A DNA stretch of 64,000 bases from Cystobacter fuscus DSM 2262 (GTDB lineage: Bacteria > Myxococcota > Myxococcia > Myxococcales > Myxococcaceae), in contig NZ_ANAH02000064.1 in assembly GCF_000335475.2 (NCBI RefSeq), positions 62,001-126,000 on the forward strand, written 5' to 3'. The notes under the pieces were generated by a model. That model was not told the DNA's origin and did not search any database. It saw only the letters and a program-made list of their open reading frames with translations. Numbering within the stretch: the first letter of the stretch is position 1; each line of letters opens with the position of its first letter. This document shows, piece by piece, positions 8,187 through 18,239 of the stretch. The position numbers and the translations under genes were made by a program.

Positions 8187-9758
8187 ATGCCAGTTGCGAG
8201 CAACTACACCGAGCAGGACCGCCACCATCGTTCGAGCCGGCCCCTGAGTCAATGGCCCCTGCTGTGGGTGCTTCTCCTGGTGTGCGCCTGCGCATCGGAC
8301 GGTGGCCAGCAAAAAAGCCTTGAGCCGGAGATCTCAAAAGAGGTGGCCTGCGAGTCGCAGCAGGGGTCAACACGCGTGATGCTCGAGGCACGTCCAGGCC
8401 TCCTGGTGGCTCGACACTCAGTGCCCCATCGAGAACCCGTAGGATTGAATCGGACAGAATTCGAGCAAGCGATGGCTTGGCTTGCGGCTGACATGCCGGG
8501 CGTACCGGCACCCTTCTTGAGCCGGCTGGACCTCAAGTGGGCACCATCGGGCGCACGAGCTGCGCAGGGAGGGCTGATCCGCGACCACCAGAGGAGGTGC
8601 GCACAAGGAGGGCGTAGCAGTAACTGTCTGTCCTTGCGGAGAACGGATCTGCACCTGGACGAGGACGAGCGAACGGACATGGCCCTCATGCTCGCCTTCG
8701 AGAGCCTGTGGCCAGGAGTAGAGGCGGTGGTGAAGGCCTCGGTCGATCCAGACCAACTCCGGGTCGCGGTGTTCACGTCGCTCTCCCTTTATTTAGGGCT
8801 ACTGCTCCTGCCAGAGCCAACATCGAAGCTGGTGGCGGTATCAATGACAGGAGTTCTCCTCGCCTATCTGGGGGCGGAGACCCTCTTCAACCTCGTGGAG
8901 GGGTACAGGCAACTCAGGGCCAGTGCCCAGCGGGCTCGCAGCTTTGCGGAGTTGAAGGCAGCAGGGGAGCGTTATGGCCGAATCATGGGGGAGCGGGTGG
9001 GGCAGGTGCTGATCATGGCTGCGACGGCGGCGGTTGGGTGGGGGAGTCACATGACCACGAAAGGGCCAGGGCTGCCAGGATTCGGGCGCGCGGCGCAGTT
9101 CTTGAGTGCTGAAACAGGACTGAACCTTTCGAGAGTGGCGAGCGAAGTCAGTGCCGTCATGGTGGCTCAACCCAACATCACCGTGGCGTTGGCTCCACCG
9201 GCCTACTACATGGCTTCTCGGGGATTAGGGGCAGGACCGAGTTCGCGCCCTTTGGCCGCGCAGCCAAGCTTTGCGCGCCTGGAGCGAGTCGAGGAATGGC
9301 GCAAGCCGCAATTTACGGAGGACGGCCATGTTCTCCCGTACAAAGGCACGAGGAATCCGCAGGATCCTATCTTCAACCTGGGACGTAACCGGGCAGGCAA
9401 GACCCTAACGAACGGCAAAGACACCATTCGTTTCGACAAAGACGGCTTCGCGGAGTTCGAGACCCGGTTTGAGACGCTTATCGATGAGAGCCACATTGGA
9501 AGTGGCCGAGCAGATCTCCACTTCAGGGCAGCCAACAAACGGCTTTACGAAGCGATTCAAGCCGATTCCAGCTTGGCAAGGCAATTGAATTTGTCAGCGG
9601 AAAAAGTGGCTTTGTTACCAACAAGCAGGAAGCCACCCGCTGGCCACACCTGGCACCACCATCAGGACGTTGGACGGATGCAACTTATCACCGATAGTGC
9701 TCACGACCTTGCGATGCCACACACAGGAGGGATGGCAATATGGGGCGGCGGCTACTGA
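8187..9758 (+). CDS. SitA-like lipoprotein toxin with C-terminal WHH nuclease
   Basis: This is a 523-residue polymorphic toxin. A hydrophobic leader ends in a VCAC lipobox (Cys about residue 35), so the protein should be a lipoprotein. A mid-region with two hydrophobic helices (about 195-245) and a helical segment resembles the delivery part of SitA toxins, which pass between myxobacterial cells by outer-membrane exchange. The last 110 residues match the HNH/endonuclease VII superfamily with the WHH signature (GHTWHHHQD, about residue 487) followed by a conserved His and a GG..IWGGGY end. The toxin domain should cut nucleic acid. A SUKH immunity gene follows 22 bases downstream. The start at 8187 is preferred because the longer frame places coding sequence before the leader. 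Confidence 0.75.
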   Translation: MPVASNYTEQDRHHRSSRPLSQWPLLWVLLLVCACASDGGQQKSLEPEISKEVACESQQGSTRVMLEARPGLLVARHSVPHREPVGLNRTEFEQAMAWLAADMPGVPAPFLSRLDLKWAPSGARAAQGGLIRDHQRRCAQGGRSSNCLSLRRTDLHLDEDERTDMALMLAFESLWPGVEAVVKASVDPDQLRVAVFTSLSLYLGLLLLPEPTSKLVAVSMTGVLLAYLGAETLFNLVEGYRQLRASAQRARSFAELKAAGERYGRIMGERVGQVLIMAATAAVGWGSHMTTKGPGLPGFGRAAQFLSAETGLNLSRVASEVSAVMVAQPNITVALAPPAYYMASRGLGAGPSSRPLAAQPSFARLERVEEWRKPQFTEDGHVLPYKGTRNPQDPIFNLGRNRAGKTLTNGKDTIRFDKDGFAEFETRFETLIDESHIGSGRADLHFRAANKRLYEAIQADSSLARQLNLSAEKVALLPTSRKPPAGHTWHHHQDVGRMQLITDSAHDLAMPHTGGMAIWGGGY

Positions 9759-9780
9759 CGGTTCCACGGAGGGTTCAATA

Positions 9781-10218
9781 ATGGAGATCCGATGGGAGAA
9801 CTATGTCTGGAAAGAGCCTCGCCCTGTGGCCCTCTCTGACATCGAGCGGCTTGAATCGATGTGGGGAGTCGAACTGCCTGGGGATTACAAGAAGGTTCTC
9901 GCAGCCCATCAGGGAAAAACTCCCGAACCATGCGTCTTCAAGGTGGGGAAGGGAGCCAACGTCTTCAGCGTCTTACTGACAGCGGCCCGGGACGTGGACC
10001 GTGCGAGCTACTCCATCCAGGATTCATACGATCTCATCCGCTCTCATGTTCCCACGGGAATCTACCCGTTCGGGAAGACGCCAGGCGGAGAGTATTTATG
10101 CTTTGACTACGAGGGGATCGCCCATCAGCCCCGAATCGTTCTGGTGACGGTCGAAATGTCCATCCACCCCGTGGCCAACAGCTTCCAAGAACTGATGGAG
10201 GGGCTATATGATGACTGA
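9781..10218 (+). CDS. SMI1/KNR4 (SUKH) family immunity protein
   Basis: This is a 145-residue soluble protein with the SUKH pattern: an N-terminal helix with IERLESMWGVELPGDYKK, then a beta-rich body and an FGKTPGGEYLCFDY segment near residues 100-115. SUKH proteins commonly neutralise HNH-type nuclease toxins in polymorphic toxin systems. Here the gene directly follows a WHH nuclease toxin on the same strand. The ATG at 9781 follows a GGAGGG ribosome site by a proper distance; the frame upstream of it overlaps the toxin gene and is not needed. The protein should bind and inhibit the toxin in the cytoplasm. The pairing is an inference from adjacency and family habit. Confidence 0.75.
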   Translation: MEIRWENYVWKEPRPVALSDIERLESMWGVELPGDYKKVLAAHQGKTPEPCVFKVGKGANVFSVLLTAARDVDRASYSIQDSYDLIRSHVPTGIYPFGKTPGGEYLCFDYEGIAHQPRIVLVTVEMSIHPVANSFQELMEGLYDD

Positions 10219-10242
10219 GCAGTAACCGCATTGAGGACAGGA

Positions 10243-11649
10243 TCATGGTGCCCCGCCATCCACGCTGGTCGGAATTGGGCGCGATTTCGGCACTGGCCAG
10301 AGGCACTCGCCTTTGTACACGGCCGTCTGGGGTGGACAGTTCGGGGGCCGTCGCTTGACGAGTGAAAGCCAGCACGCGCCGGACAGCTCCACTTCAAGCT
10401 CCTTCGTGCAAGGGGCCAGCTTCTGATTTCTCTCCGGTAGCGGCGCCTGTTCATACTGGACGGGGGCCGGGTCTATCCGGCTGTCCGTGGCCCACTGCTC
10501 GTCTGGAACACGGAGGCCTGGCACCTCGGGTGGAACGCGCGTTACGGGCGCCAGGGTCAGCAGCACCGATGCGGCGAGCGCGAGCCTCCTGGGCCAGCAC
10601 CTCCGTCGAGCCATGCGCAAGGGGAAGGGCGGCCGAGAGGTCAAGACGGGCCTGGGTCTCGGGGGTCGTAGGAGGTGCCGCTCGGGTGCGCCTCCCTCCT
10701 GCACCGGTGGCACTTCTTCCCACTCGAAGATGCTCGCGTCCCACGCAGCCTCGTGACTGGAGGCCACCGCGACCAGCGCCGCGTGGAGCACCGCGCCACT
10801 CGGGTAGCGCGCCTGGGGGTTCTTCGCCAGCAGCCGGACGATCACGTCACTCAAGGCCCGCGGCACTCGGGGATTGACGAGGACGGGCGCCAGCGGTCGC
10901 ACGTGGACGATGGCGGACTGCAACACGTCGGCCGGCAGCCACTCGGAGAAGGGGTAGTGCCCGGTGGTGGCCCGGTACAGGCACACCCCCAGGGCGTACA
11001 GGTCATCGGTGGGTTGGAAGGTGTAGTGCGAGCTGGGGCGCTCGGGGCTGTGCCACAGGAAGCGCACTGCCTCGGGGCTGAGCAGGTACAGGGTGGCCGG
11101 GGGGAGGGGTCCCGTGGTGAGTGGGGCCGCGCCCTCGTACCAGCCCACGCCGAAGTCGAGCAGCACGGGTTGGCCATCCGACTGCCGAATGCGGATGTGC
11201 TCGGGCTTGAGGTCGCGGTGCAGCACCCCTCGGTCATGCAGCTCGCCCAGGGTCCGCGCCACCGTGGCGCCCGCGGTGGCGAGCTGCCGGAAGGTGGTGC
11301 CGTCCGTCTCCGCCCACACGTCCAGGGCCAGGCCGGGCACCCAATCCATGACGAAACCCAGGTAGCCCTCTCGAGGGCGGAGCCAGCGCACGCAGCCGTG
11401 GAAGCCCACCACGTGGGGATGGGCTGCCCGGCTCATCATCAGCGCCACCTCACGCTCGGACCGCCCATCGCGCGCATGTAACGCGAGCTTGAGCGCGTAG
11501 AAGACGCCGGGGTGCTCCAGGTCCTCCACGCGGTAGACGGCCCCCTGGCCTCCCACGCCCAACCGCTCCACCACGCGCCAGCGGCCCACCTGCGTCCCCG
11601 GCTCCAATTCGTCCGGGGAGACCGTCACCTCTCCATGGTTCGTGGACAC
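10243..11649 (-). CDS. Hanks-type Ser/Thr kinase with altered catalytic loop and extracytoplasmic tail
   Basis: This is a 468-residue membrane kinase. The kinase domain (about residues 22-285) has the Gly-rich loop (LGVGGQG), the ATP-site Lys (ALKLA, residue 54), HRD at 144-146 and DFG at 165-167. The Asn that normally ends HRDxKxxN is His here (HRDLKPEH), a metal-binding position, so activity may be reduced or altered. A single membrane helix (about 352-370) leads to a short tail with four Cys. The GTG start at 11649 has an excellent GGAGGT site; a TTG at 11676 lacks one. It lies on the opposite strand between two toxin/immunity pairs, which may be coincidental. Similar kinases are numerous in myxobacteria. 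Confidence 0.8.
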   Translation of the reverse strand: MSTNHGEVTVSPDELEPGTQVGRWRVVERLGVGGQGAVYRVEDLEHPGVFYALKLALHARDGRSEREVALMMSRAAHPHVVGFHGCVRWLRPREGYLGFVMDWVPGLALDVWAETDGTTFRQLATAGATVARTLGELHDRGVLHRDLKPEHIRIRQSDGQPVLLDFGVGWYEGAAPLTTGPLPPATLYLLSPEAVRFLWHSPERPSSHYTFQPTDDLYALGVCLYRATTGHYPFSEWLPADVLQSAIVHVRPLAPVLVNPRVPRALSDVIVRLLAKNPQARYPSGAVLHAALVAVASSHEAAWDASIFEWEEVPPVQEGGAPERHLLRPPRPRPVLTSRPPFPLRMARRRCWPRRLALAASVLLTLAPVTRVPPEVPGLRVPDEQWATDSRIDPAPVQYEQAPLPERNQKLAPCTKELEVELSGACWLSLVKRRPPNCPPQTAVYKGECLWPVPKSRPIPTSVDGGAP

Positions 11650-11864
11650 CCTTGAACCTCCGCGCTCGTCCGACAACGAGGACGCTGCCTCATACTACGA
11701 GGTGACGGCGGAAGTAACCTCGGACGGAGGGCCATGTTCTCGAGGAGAGGTGACACGACAGGTCATGGTCGAATCAAGTGCCCGGTGGGGGCGGGAGTTC
11801 TCCTCTCATGTGGTCTGGCCGGTTCTGGTCTCCCCACCGCACCGGGGACGCACAATCACGTGTC

Positions 11865-13223
11865 ATGCACTCGCGCATCATCCCCGTCCTCTGTCTGCTG
11901 CTGGTGCCGCTCGCGGTCCAAGCGGCTTCGTCCGAAGTCGAAGCGCGGCTGCCGGTGTTGGAGCCCGTGCGGGTGAGCCCCTATCGAGGTGAGCCAGGGG
12001 AGGGGCTGAAGCTCACCTTCGAGCCACTCAGGCCCAATCCGGCGCTGGCGCTGTTCTCGCTGGAGGAGGCGCGGGCGGTGGTGGCGGCGCTGGAGGGGGG
12101 ATTCAAGGTGGCGAGGCCCGAGCCGCGTTCGCCGGGGGCGGCCACCCTGGGGGCGCTGTCGACGGGGATGGTGGTCGGGTCGGCGCCCAAGGCATGGTCG
12201 TCGGACCTGGAGAGGCGTGTGCGCGAGGAGGACGAGGCGCTGTATGGAACGGCCCTGCTGCCGCTGCCACCGTCGCTGGAGAGCGCCAGATGGTTCCAGG
12301 CCCTGAAGCTCTCCCCGCGCTACATGGGGGAGGGGGTACGGGAGGCTGCGGTGGAGATGTTCAGCTCTCCGGCGATGGCTTTTTCGGTCGGCATGTCGAT
12401 GATGCTCTACATGGTGGCGTGGGCGGCACCGGAGCCCCTGTTCTCCAAGGCATTCGCGGCGGCGGTGACGTTGGGGCTTCTGATGACGTACACGGCGACG
12501 GAGCTCTACAACGTGGGGATGGCGTGCCTGACGCTGTACCGGGAGGCGGAAGCGGCGAGGACGCAGGCGCAACTGGAGGCGGTGGCCGAGCGCTTCGGCA
12601 AGGCACTCGGGGGCGTGGGACTGCGCGTGCTGGTGACAGTAGCGGGGGCGAAGCTGGCCAGGGGACTGCCGGAGGTGCCCCGGGGCGGTCTATGGGGGCG
12701 GCTGTCACCTCCGCGATTCGCCTTCGCGGGCGGGCGGAGCGGTTTCTCGGTGGGGACGGGGGCCCGTGCGCAGGTGAGCGTGGCGAACGGGACCGTGGTG
12801 CTCATGGGCGTATCGGCGAACACGACGGCATCCTCCGTGGCCTCGGCGGTACCCGCGCCACGGACGACAGGGGCCTGCGCCGAATCGAAGAAGGACGACA
12901 ATCATGCTCACCATCTGTGCACCAACAAGAACGACAAGTCCGAGAGCAATGGTGGTCCCTGGACACCTGTGTTCGAGGAACTCTTCGAGGAGGCGGGGAT
13001 GAGTCTCGAGGATCCGAAGAACATCGTCTATCTGCGAGACCACAAGGGGCCTCATCCTCGGGAGTACCACAGGGAGGTTTTCAAGCGACTCAGTGATGCA
13101 CTCAAGGGCTGTAAGACTCTGGTTGCATGCCGAGCCAAACTCGTGGGGGTGCTCGACGAGATCGCAAGGGATGTGTGCACCCCCGGCTCCCAGCTCAACA
13201 AGCTCGCCACGAGGACACAATGA
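11865..13223 (+). CDS. SitA-like exported toxin with C-terminal AHH nuclease
   Basis: This 452-residue protein has a type I signal peptide (residues 1-20, VQA cleavage) rather than an obvious lipobox. Its middle repeats the plan of the other SitA-like toxin: two hydrophobic helices (about 165-215), a PEPLFSK segment and a helix with AVAERFGKAL. The C-terminal 110 residues carry an AHH-type HNH nuclease signature: HAHH at 347-350, Asn in the CTNKN stretch, and a later H..YH..V helix. This nuclease class is used by polymorphic toxins. The ATG at 11865 was chosen for its signal peptide; the ribosome site is weak. The stop overlaps the Imm11 start (ATGA), which supports a toxin/immunity pair. SitA membership is inferred from the shared core. 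Confidence 0.72.
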   Translation: MHSRIIPVLCLLLVPLAVQAASSEVEARLPVLEPVRVSPYRGEPGEGLKLTFEPLRPNPALALFSLEEARAVVAALEGGFKVARPEPRSPGAATLGALSTGMVVGSAPKAWSSDLERRVREEDEALYGTALLPLPPSLESARWFQALKLSPRYMGEGVREAAVEMFSSPAMAFSVGMSMMLYMVAWAAPEPLFSKAFAAAVTLGLLMTYTATELYNVGMACLTLYREAEAARTQAQLEAVAERFGKALGGVGLRVLVTVAGAKLARGLPEVPRGGLWGRLSPPRFAFAGGRSGFSVGTGARAQVSVANGTVVLMGVSANTTASSVASAVPAPRTTGACAESKKDDNHAHHLCTNKNDKSESNGGPWTPVFEELFEEAGMSLEDPKNIVYLRDHKGPHPREYHREVFKRLSDALKGCKTLVACRAKLVGVLDEIARDVCTPGSQLNKLATRTQ

Positions 13224-13801
13224 CAGCGCGAACTAAGTATTACGAGATAGACGACGACAAATACATTCCAGGGCGATGGTATCTGCGGATGCCTCGCACC
13301 GACGAGGCGGGTCTGGGTGAGATGTTCGACGTCTGGCGGTTCAGCGAGGGAAGGAGCCTGAACATCGAGCATCCAATTCGTATGCGCATGATGCCGCCTG
13401 GAATCGCGCTCGAGTTCTCTCATGCCTTTGGGATTCCCATCGTCCACCGCCGGGTGGTCGCGCTCTTCGAGCGTCTGGGCCTTCAGCGGGAAGTGCAATT
13501 CATCCCAGTTGAAATAGAAGGTCAGTCGGAGCCCTTCTTCATCCTCAATGCCTTGCAAATCATTCGGTGCATCGACGATGCCCGGTGCGACGAGGTGTTC
13601 TATTGGAGGCCCGAGGACGGTGAGCCGGACAGGGTAGGGCACTACAAGAACGTTCGAGGGCTAAAGGTGGATCCGGCGAGAGTAGGGGACGCCAACATCT
13701 TCCGTCCTTGGGGCTGGACAGTGGTCCTCATCGTCTCCGAGCGCGTCAAGTTGGCCATGGACGAAGAGGGCATCACCGGCACCGATTTTGTCGAGGTTTG
13801 A
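13220..13801 (+). CDS. Imm11-family immunity protein
   Basis: This is a 193-residue soluble protein with the features of the Imm11 (MXAN_0049-like, formerly DUF1629) family: an N-terminal YYEI...W.LR segment, a central domain with NALQIIRCIDDARC and a C-terminal half ending in a beta-alpha unit (LIVSERVKLAMDEEGITG) where the late helix and FVEV close the fold. It starts inside the stop of the AHH toxin gene (ATGA), so the two are co-translated. It should protect the producing cell from that toxin. Imm11 proteins are frequent in myxobacteria, often in several copies. Specificity for this particular nuclease is inferred from linkage. Confidence 0.75.
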   Translation: MTARTKYYEIDDDKYIPGRWYLRMPRTDEAGLGEMFDVWRFSEGRSLNIEHPIRMRMMPPGIALEFSHAFGIPIVHRRVVALFERLGLQREVQFIPVEIEGQSEPFFILNALQIIRCIDDARCDEVFYWRPEDGEPDRVGHYKNVRGLKVDPARVGDANIFRPWGWTVVLIVSERVKLAMDEEGITGTDFVEV

Positions 13802-13851
13802 GTTCTCTCGAAATGGCGTCAGTGGCGGCTTGTTTGGTCATTTCGCTCCCA

Positions 13852-13875
13852 CTCCGAGGGAGACTCCCCTCGGAG
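13852..13875. terminator. Hairpin between convergent genes
   Basis: A 9-bp perfect inverted repeat (CTCCGAGGG with CCCTCGGAG) with a 6-base loop lies between the Imm11 stop and the hydrolase stop. No T-run flanks it on either strand, so terminator function is only likely, not shown. Confidence 0.4.
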
Positions 13876-13910
13876 GATCGCCGAATGTCCAAGGCGAGTG
13901 ACCGATAGTA

Positions 13911-15968
13911 CTAGTGGACCACGACACGAACTCGACCCAGGTTTTGGACCTTCGCGAAGGGCGTGCTCGTGTCTCCCTCACGCTGGGAGGTCACTCGCAG
14001 CGCTGGGAAGTAGGTACCAGGCGTGGTGTAGGTGAATGGCACCGACACCTCCACCGTCTCGTTGGGGCTTCCGAAGGGCGATGCCGTGAAGTGGCCCGTG
14101 CCGACGAAGTCCCACTCGGTGCCCACGACCTTGCCGGCCCCTGGCGGGACCTGGATCTTCGCCACGAAGGTGACGGTCTGGCCGGCGGCGACGTCGACCA
14201 AGGCGGCGCCGTTGACGGTCAGCTCGACGACGGGTTGGATACCTTGGCGCGCCTCGGCATTCTCCGGCACCCGGATCTGACTGTCGACCACGTCGTAACG
14301 GGTCGATCGCGCGGGCGCCACACCCCGCTCCGCCCAGGCGCTCACGTCCCGAAGTGCCTGATGGAGGATGCCGTTGTACTGCACGAGACGGGCAGTACGG
14401 GGACCAACATGGTCCGCGTTGTCGTTGTACCAGAGCCGGAAGTTGTCGTCGTAGCGCTCGCCGAGGGACTCCCTCACCCTCGCGCTGTACCAGTCGGCAT
14501 GCCAGGGGTAGGCGTCGGTGTCGAGCAGGTTGGCGACCACGATGACCTTGCCCTGGATCATGCCGTTGTGCGTACCGCCGTCGGTCACGCCGCGGGAGAT
14601 GATCGGGCCCATCTCGAGGGGACGCTGAGGGTAGAGGGGTGTTCCGTCAGGCGCCCTGAACTGGTCCCAAGCGGAGAAGCCCGGCCGCGTCGGAACCTGG
14701 TGCCGATGGTACGAGAGCAGCGCGAGGGACCACCGGTTGTCGATCCTCAGCCTGGCGCCGGTGCCGATGGCGCTCAGCACACTGGCGGGGTTCCCGATCC
14801 CGAGGGTGAAGACCTTCGTGGCCGGGTCCAATGAACCCGACAGGGTCCCGACCTGCGTCGTGCCATCGGCTGCGTAGAGCGTGAAGTCGAGACCGGTGGT
14901 CGCCGGGAGCGCTGGCCCGCCATCGAGGATCAGGCTTGTCGGTTCGTTCTGTGCGTTCCGGCTGACCTCGGTGATGGTGGCGAGGTGGTCGCGCCTGGCG
15001 GCACGGAACCGCTCGCCGAGGGCCGACTGCTCCGTACCGAGATACCCCGGCTTGTGCCAGAAGTCGTCGACATACGTGGGATCGCTGCCCCGAATCACGT
15101 TTCCGAAACCGAGGAGGCCCTGAGGATCGTTCAGACCGAGCACATACTCGTAATCCTCCCAGGCCCGTAGCGGTACGCCCAGCCTCGTCACCTCGAGCAG
15201 CACCGCCCGCTCCACATCATCGAGCCCGGCGTAGGGGTCACCGCTCCCCCCGGGGCTCACCGCGCTCGCGATCCGCGGTGCCTTGTCCTCCAGCACGAAA
15301 CGCGCGAAGGCCCGGATGAAGAAATCGTTCGGGATGGAGCTCGGCACGCCTGGGATGAACGGCACGGCGCCATCCCACACCCCGGAGCTGTTCTCGATGG
15401 CACCGAAGGTCTGGAAGGAGCCACCGCTCCCGCCGCAGATATAGCCATGAATCCGTCTGGACGAACCGTAGTAGCTCGCCGCGACCGTCTTGGAGAACCT
15501 GGCCGCGGCCGCGTCGACCCGGTAGCCACCGCCGCCGTTTGTCTGCACCATGTACGCCCCACTGTCCGCGCCGAAGCTGACGTTCTCGTCGGCCACGTTC
15601 TCGTCCTGGAGCGGGTACACGAAGTTGAAGAAGCGGCCCTCCCACTGACTCTTCGGCGGGAAGTAGAAGTTGAACCGCTTCTCGGTGCCCTCGAAGTGGC
15701 CCGATACCTTGTGGTGCGGCACCGGGGTCGTCAGATCGGTCTGGCTGTCGATGACCGGGTGGTTGTACAGCGGGTCGACACAGTCAGCCGTGACCCACAG
15801 GGGCCCACCGACTTCCCGTGGTGCGCACTCCGGCAGTGGCGTCGCAGCAGGGTTGCTCACGCACGCGCTGAGCATGGCCCCGACACCTACCGCCTTCCAG
15901 ACAAAGGGTCGAAGGCTCCTCGCCCTCGTTCTGCTCCAAGACATGTGCTGTGTGTTTGCGCTCTTCAT
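13911..15968 (-). CDS. Secreted alpha/beta-hydrolase lipoprotein, tannase-like
   Basis: This is a 685-residue protein with a lipoprotein leader (LSAC, Cys about residue 36). The body contains a nucleophile-elbow-like GGSGGS near residue 180 and a DNADHVGP segment near 535 that could supply the catalytic His, as in the tannase/feruloyl-esterase branch of the alpha/beta-hydrolases. The last 100 residues form a beta-rich PKD-like domain. The ATG at 15968 is preferred over a GTG four codons upstream because of a GGAAG ribosome site. It is the last gene of a minus-strand set, 24 bases after the DUF1501-like gene. Substrate is unknown; an ester from plant or microbial polymers is a guess. Confidence 0.6.
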   Translation of the reverse strand: MKSANTQHMSWSRTRARSLRPFVWKAVGVGAMLSACVSNPAATPLPECAPREVGGPLWVTADCVDPLYNHPVIDSQTDLTTPVPHHKVSGHFEGTEKRFNFYFPPKSQWEGRFFNFVYPLQDENVADENVSFGADSGAYMVQTNGGGGYRVDAAAARFSKTVAASYYGSSRRIHGYICGGSGGSFQTFGAIENSSGVWDGAVPFIPGVPSSIPNDFFIRAFARFVLEDKAPRIASAVSPGGSGDPYAGLDDVERAVLLEVTRLGVPLRAWEDYEYVLGLNDPQGLLGFGNVIRGSDPTYVDDFWHKPGYLGTEQSALGERFRAARRDHLATITEVSRNAQNEPTSLILDGGPALPATTGLDFTLYAADGTTQVGTLSGSLDPATKVFTLGIGNPASVLSAIGTGARLRIDNRWSLALLSYHRHQVPTRPGFSAWDQFRAPDGTPLYPQRPLEMGPIISRGVTDGGTHNGMIQGKVIVVANLLDTDAYPWHADWYSARVRESLGERYDDNFRLWYNDNADHVGPRTARLVQYNGILHQALRDVSAWAERGVAPARSTRYDVVDSQIRVPENAEARQGIQPVVELTVNGAALVDVAAGQTVTFVAKIQVPPGAGKVVGTEWDFVGTGHFTASPFGSPNETVEVSVPFTYTTPGTYFPALRVTSQREGDTSTPFAKVQNLGRVRVVVH

Positions 15969-15992
15969 TGATTGATCCACTTCCGGTTGATG

Positions 15993-17543
<1,551 letters not shown>

Positions 17544-17552
17544 GACGTTCCC

Positions 17553-18239
17553 TTAGAAGAAGATGGATTCGGCGGAGGAGAGGACGGCGAAGCAGGCCAT
17601 GGTCATCCAGTCGCGGCCCGGTGTCTGGCTTCCCGAGGCCTCGATCTGGGCGGCCAGTTGAGACAGGGTGCCCACCTCGGTCTCCGTGGGGTCTCGCAAC
17701 AGGGTGCGCTGGTAGAGCGAGGTGATGGCGTCGCGGACCGGCGCGCCCTCCCGGTGGGCCAGACGCCCCTGCGCGTCGAGCTCGAGGCCCTTGAAGAGGA
17801 CCGCCTCCCCAGGGGTGGTGACGTCGAGCGAGACGCGCCGCGCGCAAGCCGCCAGCGCCACGCGATCGATGACGTTGGGAGTCGTCGCGCCCGTGGTCTT
17901 CAGGGGCTCGAAGAGGCCGACGACATACGGATCGACGCCGTTGAGGACCACGGTGTGCACGTTCGTGGTGCAGGCGTACCTGCCCAACTCGTTGCACAAC
18001 TGCTCGGGCGGCAGGGACAACGCCGCGGAGAAGTGGGCCGTGAGCTGCTCCGGATTCAGGATGCGCAGGCTGTTGCGCGAGGAGGGGGTCACGTCACCGG
18101 TGGAACCCGTGCCGGCATCGGCGGGCGGTGGCGTACCGGCATCCGGCTCCGAAGGCGAGGGCGAGGGCGAGGGGGCGGGGCACGCGGAGAGGACACAGGC
18201 GGAGGACAGCAACAACACGCGAAGGAAATCAGGGCGCAC
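17553..18239 (-). CDS. Lipoprotein of unknown function in the di-haem operon
   Basis: This is a 228-residue protein with a lipoprotein leader (LSAC, Cys about residue 20) followed by a Pro/Ser/Asp/Gly linker of about 40 residues. The folded part (about 55-228) has several Cys and an ITSLYQRTLLRDPTETE segment that resembles the helical units found in DUF1592-type haem proteins, but no CxxCH is present. Its start overlaps the end of the di-haem gene by 11 bases, and the DUF1501-like gene follows 9 bases later, so all three are surely co-transcribed. I cannot assign a function. A truncated or haem-less partner of the upstream protein is one reading. Confidence 0.6.
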   Translation of the reverse strand: MRPDFLRVLLLSSACVLSACPAPSPSPSPSEPDAGTPPPADAGTGSTGDVTPSSRNSLRILNPEQLTAHFSAALSLPPEQLCNELGRYACTTNVHTVVLNGVDPYVVGLFEPLKTTGATTPNVIDRVALAACARRVSLDVTTPGEAVLFKGLELDAQGRLAHREGAPVRDAITSLYQRTLLRDPTETEVGTLSQLAAQIEASGSQTPGRDWMTMACFAVLSSAESIFF

